Of a DNA stretch of 64,000 bases, positions 9,763 through 18,453 are shown in pieces. A model generated the notes under the pieces. The model saw nothing but the letters and a program-made list of their open reading frames with translations. It had not been told where the DNA came from and did no database searches. This DNA is from Planctomycetaceae bacterium (GTDB lineage: Bacteria > Planctomycetota > Phycisphaerae > Phycisphaerales > SM1A02). Each line of letters starts with the position of its first letter. Positions within the stretch are counted from its first letter, which is position 1. Location: contig CANLHK010000002.1 of the NCBI GenBank assembly GCA_947490615.1, positions 124,001 through 188,000 on the forward strand. The letters are read 5' to 3'. The position numbers and the translations under genes were made by a program.

Positions 9763-9897
9763 CGCAGTCGTCACCGTTGACTGTGACAGGCGGAAGGGTC
9801 ATGTCAATGCCTTTCTCGGGAAACCGCGGGTTTCCGCTTCGGATACCCTGTTCGATTCTCCGTGCGACGACGGGTGCGCGGAAGAGTCGAGCATGCC

Positions 9898-11601
9898 ATG
9901 ACCACCACCAACAGCGCCATTCCAGTCACTCGGTTCGCCCCCTCACCGTCAGGCCACCTCCACGTCGGCGGCGCGAGGACCGCGCTCTTCAGCTGGGCAT
10001 TCGCCAAGGGCCGAGAGGGGAAGTTCCTCATTCGGATCGAGGACACCGACCAAAAGCGCTCGTCCGACGCGGCCAGCGTGGGGTTCCTTCGAGATCTTGA
10101 GTGGCTCGGAATCCGATGGGACGAAGGCCCTGAATTCACCGCACCCGACGGCACTCGCGTTGGTGGTGGACCTCACGGTCCGTACTTTCAGAGCGAGCGC
10201 CTCAGCCTCTACAACCGCTACTGCCAGCAATTGATCGACGCGGGGAAAGCCTACGAATCCTGGGACACGCCTGAGGAACTCGACGCGCTGCGGAAGGATG
10301 CGACGGCGCGCAAAGAGGCATTTCGCTACCGATGTCGCGGCGAAACGACGGCGGCCGATCGCGCGCGTTTCCTCGCGGAGGGTCGGCAGTCGGTCGTGCG
10401 CTTCCGTTCGGGCTTCGAGGCCGTGACCATTCACGATGAAGTCCTCGGCGAGGCGACGCTTCCCGCGGGCGAAGTCGATGACTTTGTGATCCGCAAGAAG
10501 GATGGCTTTCCAACCTATCACTTTGCCGTCGTGGTGGACGATGAGCTCATGGGTGTGACGCACATCCTGCGCGCGCAAGAACACTTCACCAACACGGCCA
10601 AGCACATACTTCTTCAGGATGCGCTGGGTTTCCGTCGGCCCGTGTACGGGCACTTGTCGATCATCAAGAACCCTGACGACTCGAAGATGTCCAAGCGCGA
10701 CAAGGACAAGGTGCTTCGCAAAGCAGTGAAGGAGCGGGGGCTCACTGCGCCGCCGGCGGATTCGGTCTCACTGGTTGAATGGGCGTCTTGGATCGGTGAT
10801 GAGAATGTCCAACTGAGTCTTGAAGGCGCGATCGCGTTGGCGCAAGCGCTGAAGGTGACGCTTCCCGAGATCAATGTCGATGACTTCCGCCGCTCGGGCT
10901 ACCTGCCCGAGGTCCTTTGCAACTTCCTCGCGCTGAACGGCTGGAGCCCGGGTGGTGACGTCGAGAAGTTCGACAATGCGTTTCTCCTCCAGCGATTTGG
11001 TCTCGATCGCGTGATGAAGACCCCCGCGAAGTTTGACCGCCTGAAACTTCTCGCGTTCAACACCGACGCGATCACGGGGATGCCGCCAGAGGTGTTCGCA
11101 AAGCGCTGCCACGAACATGCACGGCAGTTTCGCCCCGAGTTTCTCGCCAAACTTGGCGACGCGAAGTTCGCGCTGTTGATGACCGCGTGCCAAGAGCGCT
11201 CGAAGACCCTTGACGATCCCTTTAGGAGCACCGCGTTCCTCTTGACCGAGGATGCCGCACTCGAATTCAGCGACGACAAGAATGTTCGCAAGGCGCTGGG
11301 AATCGGCACTCCTTCCGCGGATGGCGGAAAGTCAGGGCTCGACCACCTGCGCGCCATGCGTGTCATCCTTGGAACTGTCGGTGATTGGTCTCAGCCGACA
11401 CTTGAGGCGGTCGCCACTGCCTACGCCAATGAGCAGGCGGGTGGGAAGATCGGAGCGGTGGCGCAGCCGCTGCGGATTGGTGTGTCGGGTTCCACAGTGA
11501 GCCCCCCCATCTGGGACACCTTGGTGCTCGTCGGAAAGTCCAGCGCACTCCCGCGACTTGATCGCTGCATTGCTTGGGCCGCCGCGACAGCGGGACAGTG
11601 A
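9898..11601 (+). CDS. gltX: Glutamyl-tRNA synthetase
   Basis: Class I aminoacyl-tRNA synthetase charging tRNA-Glu. HIGH-type motif PSGHLHVGGART near residue 18 and KMSKR motif in DDSKMSKRDKDK. About 567 residues, longer than the usual 470-500; the extra length seems spread around the region after the KMSKR motif and in the anticodon-binding part. The ORF opens 12 codons upstream, but the ATG giving MTTTNSAIPVTRFAPSP matches the family start. Whether it discriminates between tRNA-Glu and tRNA-Gln cannot be told here; no gatCAB or glnS is in the window. It is followed by tRNA-Val. Confidence 0.96.
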   Translation: MTTTNSAIPVTRFAPSPSGHLHVGGARTALFSWAFAKGREGKFLIRIEDTDQKRSSDAASVGFLRDLEWLGIRWDEGPEFTAPDGTRVGGGPHGPYFQSERLSLYNRYCQQLIDAGKAYESWDTPEELDALRKDATARKEAFRYRCRGETTAADRARFLAEGRQSVVRFRSGFEAVTIHDEVLGEATLPAGEVDDFVIRKKDGFPTYHFAVVVDDELMGVTHILRAQEHFTNTAKHILLQDALGFRRPVYGHLSIIKNPDDSKMSKRDKDKVLRKAVKERGLTAPPADSVSLVEWASWIGDENVQLSLEGAIALAQALKVTLPEINVDDFRRSGYLPEVLCNFLALNGWSPGGDVEKFDNAFLLQRFGLDRVMKTPAKFDRLKLLAFNTDAITGMPPEVFAKRCHEHARQFRPEFLAKLGDAKFALLMTACQERSKTLDDPFRSTAFLLTEDAALEFSDDKNVRKALGIGTPSADGGKSGLDHLRAMRVILGTVGDWSQPTLEAVATAYANEQAGGKIGAVAQPLRIGVSGSTVSPPIWDTLVLVGKSSALPRLDRCIAWAAATAGQ

Positions 11602-11626
11602 GTCTTCGACATCGACAGCGACTCGT

Positions 11627-11654
11627 TTGCAAGCGAGCCGGGAGCCGATATACT
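11627..11654 (+). promoter_or_regulatory. Sigma70-like promoter for tRNA-Val
   Basis: TTGCAA (11627-11632), 16-nt spacer, TATACT (11649-11654). The first tRNA base is 10 nt after the -10 hexamer, consistent with a transcript starting just before the mature tRNA. This is the best promoter match I found in the window. Confidence 0.65.
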
Positions 11655-11663
11655 CGGCGGCAC

Positions 11664-11737
11664 GGACCGTTGGCGCAGTTGGCTAGCGCGTCTCCATGAC
11701 ACGGAGAAGGTCACTGGTTCAAGTCCAGTACGGTTCA
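11664..11737 (+). tRNA. tRNA-Val (GAC)
   Basis: Folds as a complete cloverleaf: acceptor GGACCGT/ACGGTTC (with one G-U), D stem GCGC/GCGC, anticodon stem TCTCC/GGAGA around loop ATGACAC giving anticodon GAC, and T stem ACTGG/CCAGT with loop TTCAAGT. Discriminator A; CCA is not encoded. It is followed directly by a strong terminator. Confidence 0.95.
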
Positions 11738-11743
11738 CTAAGT

Positions 11744-11780
11744 GCAGCAGCCCCCGACCTCCGGGGGCTGCTGCTTTTTT
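11744..11780 (+). terminator. Factor-independent terminator after tRNA-Val
   Basis: Thirteen-base arms GCAGCAGCCCCCG/CGGGGGCTGCTGC around a short loop, followed by six T. It closes the tRNA-Val transcript. Confidence 0.92.
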
Positions 11781-12206
11781 GGCTTGTGGCGCTGAACTGC
11801 AAACCGCTGTGGGCTCGAGACGAGTGCTTGGAGTTTGAACGAGCGTTCGGCTGAGTGTGGGGGGGGCACGGTCTCAGCGCGGTCCATCACGCGCAACTCA
11901 CGCCGCAGGATGAACTTGCTCTGGCGTGCCGCGTGGCGAGCACTTTGGAGGCACGCTCGCGCCTCGAACGCCCCAATGATTCGTCGGGGAATTGATTGGC
12001 ACAATCCCGACGAGTTGGTATTCATGCACGGGCAAAGAACTCTGATGGGTTGTTCGTGTGCCCGTCTAGCCCCCTCTCGTCGCGGCGCACTCGTGGAGTT
12101 ACAACTTAAACGGATGGCCGCTGGCGTTGGTCGGCGGTATCCGACATGCTTTGGGGCGTGATGGCAGGACGACCCGCGAAAGCGGTTGCCGCAGCTCCAA
12201 CTCTTT
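11781..12206. other. Gene-free stretch between tRNA-Val terminator and the next terminator
   Basis: ORFs in this stretch give Arg-rich translations with no family resemblance. No tRNA fold, SRP or tmRNA signature was found. It ends at a strong plus-strand terminator although no coding gene precedes that, so a small RNA or a leader transcript of the downstream gene is possible. Confidence 0.4.
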
Positions 12207-12240
12207 CCCCGCCCGCGGGCCCGCGGGCGGGGATCTTTTT
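12207..12240 (+). terminator. GC-rich hairpin plus T-run (terminator or attenuator)
   Basis: A perfect 26-bp palindrome with arms CCCCGCCCGCGGG/CCCGCGGGCGGGG, followed by ATCTTTTT. It lies 43 nt before the start of the next plus-strand gene, with no recognised gene between it and the tRNA-Val terminator. It may end a small RNA or act as an attenuator in the leader of the gene at 12283. Confidence 0.75.
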
Positions 12241-12282
12241 AACCATGGACGACGCGTTGGAAGCGGACCGTAGACTGCAAAA

Positions 12283-12852
12283 ATGTCTCTGCTCGCGCTG
12301 TCCTCGTTCTTGCTGTCCAGCGCCATTGCTGGAGCGGCGGTTGCCATGACGCTGGGGCTGCTCTGGGGTTTCAAACGGAAGCGGTCGAGCACTCCCGCGC
12401 TCCCGTCGATCCCGAACGAGCCGACGTTTTCTGAGCGGCCGATTGCTGACATCGAGCGGATGTTCGAGACACTTCTCGCGCGTGGAAGGATCATTGGGAC
12501 TCGTGCCGCGGCCGAGGACCGCGCCCGCGCCCGACTACCTGCGCACGCGGGTCCCGTCTTTCGCAAGCTCGCAGGAACCTACCAGTCGCTTCGGCTGGTG
12601 GACGCCGATGTCACGATCAATTTGCACGCTGGATCGATTGTGGAAGATGCCCTTGGCGGTTGGCGCCTCGATGCGATCCCCGACGAGATCGATATTCGAC
12701 TCGCGCCACAAGGTGCCGAAGTCAGCAACGCCTCGGGTGATGTGGTTTTTGACGCGATGCGCGGCACGCGCAGCACACGGGAGATTGTGCTGCACTCCAC
12801 GCTGCTCCATTGCATCGTGCGCGCAGTGGTTGGCGATGGCGATGGAGGTTGA
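12283..12852 (+). CDS. Hypothetical protein with N-terminal membrane helix
   Basis: I do not recognise this 189-residue protein. It opens with a hydrophobic helix (LSSFLLSSAIAGAAVAMTLGLLWGF) followed by KRKR, so it is probably anchored in the inner membrane with the rest in the cytoplasm. The soluble part is acidic-basic mixed with no repeats or catalytic motif that I can see. It converges tail to tail with the exonuclease gene, stopping one base before that gene's stop. A terminator-like hairpin sits in its leader. Confidence 0.65.
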   Translation: MSLLALSSFLLSSAIAGAAVAMTLGLLWGFKRKRSSTPALPSIPNEPTFSERPIADIERMFETLLARGRIIGTRAAAEDRARARLPAHAGPVFRKLAGTYQSLRLVDADVTINLHAGSIVEDALGGWRLDAIPDEIDIRLAPQGAEVSNASGDVVFDAMRGTRSTREIVLHSTLLHCIVRAVVGDGDGG

Positions 12853-13446
12853 TCAGCTTCCAGCACCGAGCGCGATGCAGCGGTGAGCGATGATCGCGCA
12901 GGCTCGCGCGTCACTCAGTGCGTCATGGTGTTTCAGATCGATGCGCAGATGTGTCGCGACGCTCTTGAGGTTGTGTCGAGGAAGTTCGGGGAAGGCGCGC
13001 CGGGCCATGGACACGGTGCATGCCAGTCGAAACGGAAGCGGCTCGCCAAGGGCGTGCTCGATCTGAAAGCGATCGAATTGCGCATTGTGAGCCACGAAGA
13101 GTGGGGGACGGTCGAGGTCGTCAAGATCAGCGAACAGCCGAGGAGGCCGGGTGCTCTCCACTGTGTCGTGGATGAAGCGACGGACCTCAGGCCAAACGCC
13201 GCGGAGATGAGGCTTCCCTGCGATCATGTCAGGCGTGATGCCGTGGATCTCTATGAACCGTGGGTCGAAGCGCGTGCCTGGATCCACATACCAGTGCTCG
13301 CCGCGCACCACCGATCCTTCACAGACCACCACGACCCCGATCGCACACACGGCACCATGCTCGGAGCACGCTGTTTCGACATCGATGCCAACGATGGCGC
13401 CGGCGTGTTCGATGGCGATGCGTGGAACTCGTGGTGCCCTGGCCAT
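12853..13446 (-). CDS. DEDDh 3'-5' exonuclease (DNA polymerase III epsilon-like)
   Basis: 197 residues, a stand-alone exonuclease-fold domain. ExoI motif IVGIDVET supplies the first Asp/Glu pair. ExoII is VAHNAQFDR and ExoIII is HDALSDARA, giving the DEDDh catalytic set. ITPDMIAGKP resembles the GIT.E.v.g.p segment seen in DnaQ and in the exonuclease part of PolC. It has no polymerase or helicase domain attached, so it may proofread or process ends in repair rather than be the replicative epsilon. Stop abuts the convergent gene upstream in coordinates. Confidence 0.85.
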   Translation of the reverse strand: MARAPRVPRIAIEHAGAIVGIDVETACSEHGAVCAIGVVVVCEGSVVRGEHWYVDPGTRFDPRFIEIHGITPDMIAGKPHLRGVWPEVRRFIHDTVESTRPPRLFADLDDLDRPPLFVAHNAQFDRFQIEHALGEPLPFRLACTVSMARRAFPELPRHNLKSVATHLRIDLKHHDALSDARACAIIAHRCIALGAGS

Positions 13447-13503
13447 GTCGGAAGTATCTCGCCGTCAACGAAATTGTGTCAGAGGCGCGTGAGGTCGTGA
13501 GCG

Positions 13504-14769
13504 CTACGGATTGGAGGAGTGCGTTACAGGGGCGCTGCGAAGAAGCGTTTCCAGCTCGGCGCGGGGCCGGGACCCGACGAAGGCGCATTCGATCCGCCCA
13601 TTCTGATCGAGCACCACGCACGTCGGAAATGCCGCCACGGAGTCGAGCGGGGGCGGAAATGTGGCGGAGGTTCCTGCCACGGGAGTCTCGATGCCGTGCT
13701 TGAGCACAAACGCGCGGACGGACTCTGCCGCAACGAGGGGATCGCACACGAGGAGCTTGCAACCACCCTCGAGCTCGACGAGCTCATGGAGAAGGATCAG
13801 AGCGTCAGCAGATGGAGAGCTCTCACAGCTCACGAACAGGATGAGGAGCCGTGAAGTCTCGGGCGGAGCTGCGAGCGAGAGCTCGTGGAGTCCACCGCCA
13901 TCAAGAGCCTGAATTGCCGTGCTTTCCACCGTTCGACCGCGCCAACGCTCGACCTCGCGCATCGCATCTCTTCCAAGCAGAACACTTGCGAGCAGTGATC
14001 CCCAAAGGATGAGCGCGACAATGCTTGCGAGGATTGCGCAGGAGCTCGCGCCGATCCCGACAAGCACGACAGCTCGCCGTGATCCTGAGCTCCACAGGTC
14101 GATGCCAGCACGGAGCCCAAGGGCACCGAATCCAAGTCCAAGCAGGAGCGGGCTGGTGGCAAGTCCGATGACTCCCCAGGCCAAGGGAGCGACACTGGCT
14201 TTTCGCCGACGCCACTGTTCGTCGAGGTCATCGAGCTCGTGATTGCTCTCGGAATCGAGCTCAGGCGAGAGCTCGTGTTCGAGCTCTGAACCGAGCTCAG
14301 GCTTCACCGCTGGCCTGAGCTCTGGCGTGAGCTCACGCCCGAGCTCTGGCGTGAGCTCTCGCCCGAGCTCTCGCCCGAGCTCTCCCCCGAGCTCTCCCCC
14401 GAGCTCTCCCCCGAGCTCTCCCCCTGGGGCGCGCTCATCGGAGCTCCCGATCCTCAGTGGCAGGCTGCTCTTCCTTCGTAACAGCTTTCGTAACAGCTGA
14501 CGCGCTCTGGACGGCAACGACCGTTCTGCGGAATTGGCGAGGCGGCGTGAGGGCTCACTGACAGCGACGAGCATCATGACTCCGACAACGATCAGCGGGA
14601 TCCCCGGCACGATCGGCAGGACTCCGAGGATGAGGCCGACCACGATGAAGAACCCGCCGGTCAGTCCCATGGCAACGCGGGCAAGCTGGGAGCGCTTGGC
14701 GGTCGAGGGCGGAAACAGCTCATCGGAGCTCGGGAGAGCGGACGGAACGGGTTGTGGGTCGTCAGGCAT
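13504..14769 (-). CDS. Membrane protein with Glu-Leu repeat and thioredoxin-like C-terminus
   Basis: About 421 residues from MPDDPQPV. An N-terminal pair of hydrophobic segments around GVLPIVPGIPLIVVGV resembles small PGPGW-type membrane proteins. A 12-bp repeat then encodes a low-complexity block of GELG/RELT/PEL tetrapeptides (about 60 residues). Two more membrane segments follow (LLLGLGFGALGLRAG; ASSCAILASIVALILW). The C-terminal 110 residues look like a thioredoxin fold (LLILFVSCESSP ... FPTCVVLDQNGRIECAFVG), but a CxxC active site is absent; only one Cys is at that position. The function is unknown. The ORF reaches 14862; the residues above the chosen Met look non-conserved. Confidence 0.6.
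   Translation of the reverse strand: MPDDPQPVPSALPSSDELFPPSTAKRSQLARVAMGLTGGFFIVVGLILGVLPIVPGIPLIVVGVMMLVAVSEPSRRLANSAERSLPSRARQLLRKLLRRKSSLPLRIGSSDERAPGGELGGELGGELGGELGRELGRELTPELGRELTPELRPAVKPELGSELEHELSPELDSESNHELDDLDEQWRRRKASVAPLAWGVIGLATSPLLLGLGFGALGLRAGIDLWSSGSRRAVVLVGIGASSCAILASIVALILWGSLLASVLLGRDAMREVERWRGRTVESTAIQALDGGGLHELSLAAPPETSRLLILFVSCESSPSADALILLHELVELEGGCKLLVCDPLVAAESVRAFVLKHGIETPVAGTSATFPPPLDSVAAFPTCVVLDQNGRIECAFVGSRPRAELETLLRSAPVTHSSNP
14231..14456. repeat. GAGCTC array, 12-bp period, inside the Glu-Leu block
   Basis: About fifteen GAGCTC hexamers occur in about 225 bp, many exactly 12 bp apart in the form GAGCTCTCGCCC or GAGCTCTCCCCC. Chance would give roughly one GAGCTC per 3 kb at this GC content. 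The array is in frame and encodes the Glu-Leu tetrapeptides. Similar arrays occur near 26.3 kb and 62.5 kb. Confidence 0.8.
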
Positions 14770-14898
14770 GGTGCTCAAAGGCAACGCTGAGCGTCGCGGA
14801 CCAGAGGGTAGAGACGACGGCCAACAGGACCGGCGGGTCCCGTGGTCGCGCGCGGAGCCCAAGACGCTGGATCGGTGCCGCTTAGGAAGTGGAGTGCC

Positions 14899-14930
14899 AA
14901 AAACGACTTCGCCCCGCTAGGCGAGGCGAA
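14899..14930 (-). terminator. Terminator after tRNA-Arg
   Basis: On the minus strand CTTCGCC pairs with GGCGAAG around a short loop and is followed by TCGTTTTT. It lies immediately 3' of tRNA-Arg. Confidence 0.75.
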
Positions 14931-14934
14931 GCAA

Positions 14935-15008
14935 CGCGACCGGAAGGAATCGAACCTTCAACCCCGAGCTTCGTAGGCTCGTGCTCTATCCAATTGAGCT
15001 ACGGTCGC
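14935..15008 (-). tRNA. tRNA-Arg (ACG)
   Basis: Complete cloverleaf on the minus strand: acceptor GCGACCG/CGGTCGC, D stem GCTC/GAGC, anticodon stem CGAGC/GCTCG with loop CTACGAA (anticodon ACG, read as ICG after deamination), T stem GAAGG/CCTTC with loop TTCGATT. Discriminator G. A TATACT hexamer 8-13 nt upstream of the tRNA may be its -10 element. Confidence 0.95.
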
Positions 15009-15067
15009 ACTTGGGGTGGGGAGTATAGCGAAATCTCAATCGGGGAAGTTCTGCTGCTGCGCCGAAA

Positions 15068-16723
15068 TCAGCGTGCCGCGAGGTTCGCCGCGTCGCTTGC
15101 CGTGGTGTCGCTCGGAGCGGCGGCAACCTTCGCACTGGGCTCGGTGGAGCTCGACGCGAATGCCACCAGTTTCGCAAGCCCGAGCGGAAGAACCAAGACG
15201 CCGACGCCGCAGACCACCGCAGCAAACCTTGGCCAACGGCTGGGCACCGCTTGCACCGTCTCGGTGCGCGCATTGGGCTGCCCGAACATCGGCACCGCAA
15301 CAAGTTGCAGGTAGTAGAACGCACTGATCGCGCTGCACACAGCAGCGATGATGACCAACGTGGTTTGGCCTGCTTCGATGGCGCTGCTGAAGAGCGCGAG
15401 CTTTCCGAAGAACCCTATGAAGGGCGGCATACCGATCAGACTGATCGCGCTCGCAGCGAGCATCCATGCCAGCACAGGGTGCCGTGTGCGAAGTCCTGCG
15501 AGGTCGTCAAGCGTCTCAACATCCTCACCGTGTCGCTCAAGCGAAGCGAGCACCGCGAACATCGCGGTGTTGGTGACGCCGTATCCGAGCAGATAGAACA
15601 GCACGGCGTCGTAGCCCGACTGCGGGCCAGCGATCAAGCCGACGATGAGGTAGCCCGATTGTGCGATCGAGCTGTAGGCAAGCATGCGCTTCACATTGCT
15701 CTGCAAGAGGGCGGCCACATTGCCGAGCACCATGGTGAGGACCGCCACCATCCACAGCACTGCTGTCAGCGGCGCGGGAAGTCCTGGGAGTGCAATGTGT
15801 GAGCCGCCAGCGACGGTCGAGTGACCTGAGTACCCAAAGGTCGAGAGCAGGATCATGAGTGCGAGCACGCCGGCGATCTTGGGAACGAAGCCAAGGAAGG
15901 CGGTGGTTGGTGAGCTCGCGCCCTCGTACACATCGGCGGCGTAGAAATGCATGGGCACGGCAGCGAGTTTGAAGCCGATCCCGAGGATCGCTAGGACGCC
16001 TCCGAGAATCGCCAGCGCCGAGATTCCCGTCGTCGCCGATTGCGTGGCGAGGCGCTCTGCCATCACAGGCAACTCGAGCGTCCCCGTCGCGCCATAGAGC
16101 ATCGCAAACCCGTACAGGAAGGTCGCGGCCGAGAGCGCGCCGAGGAAGAAGTACTTCACTGCGGCTTCTTGCGCGCGTCGCGTTCCGCGACTCACGGCGA
16201 CCATCACATAGGTGGGAAGGCTCGCCAATTCCAACGCGAGGAACATCCAGATGAGGTCGTTCGCGTTGGCGAGAAGCATCGTTCCAGCGATCGACAGCAG
16301 GAAGAACGAGAAGTACTCACCGCGCATGACTCGGATCGGATCGAACGACGCGCGACCCGTATCGAAGGCCTCTTCAAGGCGTCGATCGACCGATGGCCCA
16401 GCGAGCATCACCAGCAGAATGCCGATCGCGGCGATGAGTGTCTTGGCGTATCCACCAAGCATTGGCAGCATCAATCCGCTCGTTGCGACGGCGTCGGTTC
16501 GATAGACCCAGCAGGTCACCACGATGGAACCGGCGAGAAAGATCGCCGTCACCATGGGCACTGAACGACGGAGCGCTGCGTTGCGTGAGAGTCCCAGCAC
16601 GGCCACCAGGACTGCGCCGAGGAACAGCAGAATCTCTGGGGCGATGAGGGTGATCTTGGAGGACATGTTGGTCATGGTCGGAGAGGCCGCAATGAGAGAG
16701 TTCGAGAGTGCCAGCGTCGTCAT
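15068..16723 (-). CDS. nuoN: NADH-quinone oxidoreductase subunit N
   Basis: Proton-pumping antiporter-like subunit of complex I membrane arm; about 551 residues, many transmembrane helices. Family blocks include MFLALELASLPTYVMVA, KYFFLGALSAATFLYGFAMLYG and MLAYSSIAQSGYLIVG with the conserved membrane Lys and Glu. I chose the ATG at 16723 (MTTLALSNS) because it lies 4 nt past the nuoM stop; the ORF extends upstream into nuoM. Last gene of nuoJKLMN. A Ser/Ala-rich C-terminal tail follows the last helix. Confidence 0.95.
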   Translation of the reverse strand: MTTLALSNSLIAASPTMTNMSSKITLIAPEILLFLGAVLVAVLGLSRNAALRRSVPMVTAIFLAGSIVVTCWVYRTDAVATSGLMLPMLGGYAKTLIAAIGILLVMLAGPSVDRRLEEAFDTGRASFDPIRVMRGEYFSFFLLSIAGTMLLANANDLIWMFLALELASLPTYVMVAVSRGTRRAQEAAVKYFFLGALSAATFLYGFAMLYGATGTLELPVMAERLATQSATTGISALAILGGVLAILGIGFKLAAVPMHFYAADVYEGASSPTTAFLGFVPKIAGVLALMILLSTFGYSGHSTVAGGSHIALPGLPAPLTAVLWMVAVLTMVLGNVAALLQSNVKRMLAYSSIAQSGYLIVGLIAGPQSGYDAVLFYLLGYGVTNTAMFAVLASLERHGEDVETLDDLAGLRTRHPVLAWMLAASAISLIGMPPFIGFFGKLALFSSAIEAGQTTLVIIAAVCSAISAFYYLQLVAVPMFGQPNARTETVQAVPSRWPRFAAVVCGVGVLVLPLGLAKLVAFASSSTEPSAKVAAAPSDTTASDAANLAAR

Positions 16724-16727
16724 GGCG

Positions 16728-18377
16728 TCACTCGCTCCCCACTGGTTGTGCGCGCGCAACGCCTTGTCCCATGTCGACGCGCGGCGCAACGAGGGAGCCG
16801 TCTTGCACATAGCGATCAACAAGTTTCGGATACGCCGCCAGCGTCTTCTCCACGCTCGGCGCGATGGCCTCCATCATCGGCTTGGGGTAGACGCCAATCG
16901 CGAGACACACCAGTGCCAACGGCACCAGGATTCCAATCTCGCGTGGCGAGAGATCGGCAGGAAGGCTTGAACCACTCTGCGTGGTCGCATGCGCATCGTG
17001 GTGTGGTTCCTTCAGTGGACCCCAGACCAATTTCCCGAGCATGATGAGCAGATACATCGCAGCGAGCACCAAGCCCGAGCCCGCGACGAGCGCGTACCAC
17101 GGTCCGAGCAAGCCTGGATATCCCGCGACTGAATTGGGTTCCGCGCTAAAGCAACCGAGGAGGCAAAGGAACTCGCCGATGAACCCGTTCAGACCAGGCA
17201 GTCCGAGGCTGGCCAGTGTGAAGAACACCATGAAGAACGACCACACGGGCATCACCTTGAAGAGGCCGCCGAGTTGCGCCATGTCCTTGGTGTGGTAGCG
17301 CTCGTAGATCATTCCAATGCAGAGGAAGAGCGCGCCCGTCGAGAGGCCGTGGTTGATCATGTAAAGGACTGATCCAGTCGCGCCGACGGAGTTCAGCGCG
17401 AAGAGCCCAAGCATGCAGAATCCAAGGTGGCTCACCGAGCTGTAGGCAACGAGCTTCTTCGCATCCGTCTGCACCCAACAGATCAGTGCAGCGTGCACGA
17501 TGCCAATGATGCACAGCACGGCAATGAACTGGTCGAGTTCGACGCCACCCACGGGAGCGGTGGGAAGCGCGATGCGGTAGACACCATAGGTTCCGAGCTT
17601 CAGGAGTGTGCCCGCGAGGATCACCGAGCCCGCCGTCGGTGCTTGATCGTGTGCGAGCGGAAGCCATGTGTGAACGGGGAAGAACGGGACCTTCACCGCG
17701 AACCCGATCATGAGCAGCACGAAGACCCAGTACTGCTGCGTGTTCGAAAGTTCGGAGGAGGCAAAGGTCGCCAACGCCGCGAGATCAAAGGTCCACGCGC
17801 CATCATGCGCGAGTGCATGTTGCGCAGCGATGTAGATCACGCCAGCAAGCGTGAGGACGGATCCGAGGAAGGTGTAGAGAAAGAACTTGATCGACGCGGG
17901 TCGCCGTTCGGCGCCGCCGTAGATCGCGATCAAGAAGAACATCGGGACCAGCGTGAACTCATACGCGGTGTAGAACACGATGGCATCGCGCGCGAGGAAC
18001 ACGCCGATCATGGCCGCTTCGAGAAGCATGAACCACGCGTAGTACTCCTTCTGTCGATCGACCACCGCGGTGAACGAACCGATCACTGCCAGTGGCATCA
18101 GGAATGCCGTCAGCAGAATGAGCATGACGCCCACAGAATCGGCACCCAGCGTCAGGTTGATTCCCAGCGACGGCATCACCGAGAGGCCGAGGTCGCTCGG
18201 TGCGATCGAACCATCGGTCCAACCCGGGAACCCCCAGGAGAACGCCAGAGCAACAGCGAAGACGGCGAGCGAGGCAATGGTGGCGATCCACTTGGAAGTC
18301 CGCGCAGGACCCAGCGCAATGCCGCCCGCGGCCAGCAGCGGAAGGATCAAGAGAAGTGCAGTGAGGGTTGAGAGCAT
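16728..18377 (-). CDS. nuoM: NADH-quinone oxidoreductase subunit M
   Basis: Antiporter-like proton-pumping subunit, 549 residues, polytopic. Recognisable blocks: YYAWFMLLEAAMIGVF with the key membrane Glu, FFPVHTWLPLAHDQAPTAGSV, KKLVAYSSVSHLGFCMLG and LGLPGLNGFIGEF. It sits between nuoL and nuoN with a 76-bp gap to nuoL and only 4 nt to nuoN, so translation with nuoN is probably coupled. Confidence 0.97.
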   Translation of the reverse strand: MLSTLTALLLILPLLAAGGIALGPARTSKWIATIASLAVFAVALAFSWGFPGWTDGSIAPSDLGLSVMPSLGINLTLGADSVGVMLILLTAFLMPLAVIGSFTAVVDRQKEYYAWFMLLEAAMIGVFLARDAIVFYTAYEFTLVPMFFLIAIYGGAERRPASIKFFLYTFLGSVLTLAGVIYIAAQHALAHDGAWTFDLAALATFASSELSNTQQYWVFVLLMIGFAVKVPFFPVHTWLPLAHDQAPTAGSVILAGTLLKLGTYGVYRIALPTAPVGGVELDQFIAVLCIIGIVHAALICWVQTDAKKLVAYSSVSHLGFCMLGLFALNSVGATGSVLYMINHGLSTGALFLCIGMIYERYHTKDMAQLGGLFKVMPVWSFFMVFFTLASLGLPGLNGFIGEFLCLLGCFSAEPNSVAGYPGLLGPWYALVAGSGLVLAAMYLLIMLGKLVWGPLKEPHHDAHATTQSGSSLPADLSPREIGILVPLALVCLAIGVYPKPMMEAIAPSVEKTLAAYPKLVDRYVQDGSLVAPRVDMGQGVARAQPVGSE

Positions 18378-18453
18378 CGGCCGTTCCGTGAGCAGTGCGA
18401 TTCAGTGTGTTGCGTGTCTGCGTGTTGCGTGGTCCGCGATGAAGTCGTCGGTC

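Noticed and set aside
8119-9780. 553-aa plus-strand ORF opposite the CorA-like and phosphodiesterase genes
   Set aside because: Spans two confident minus-strand genes; no motif.
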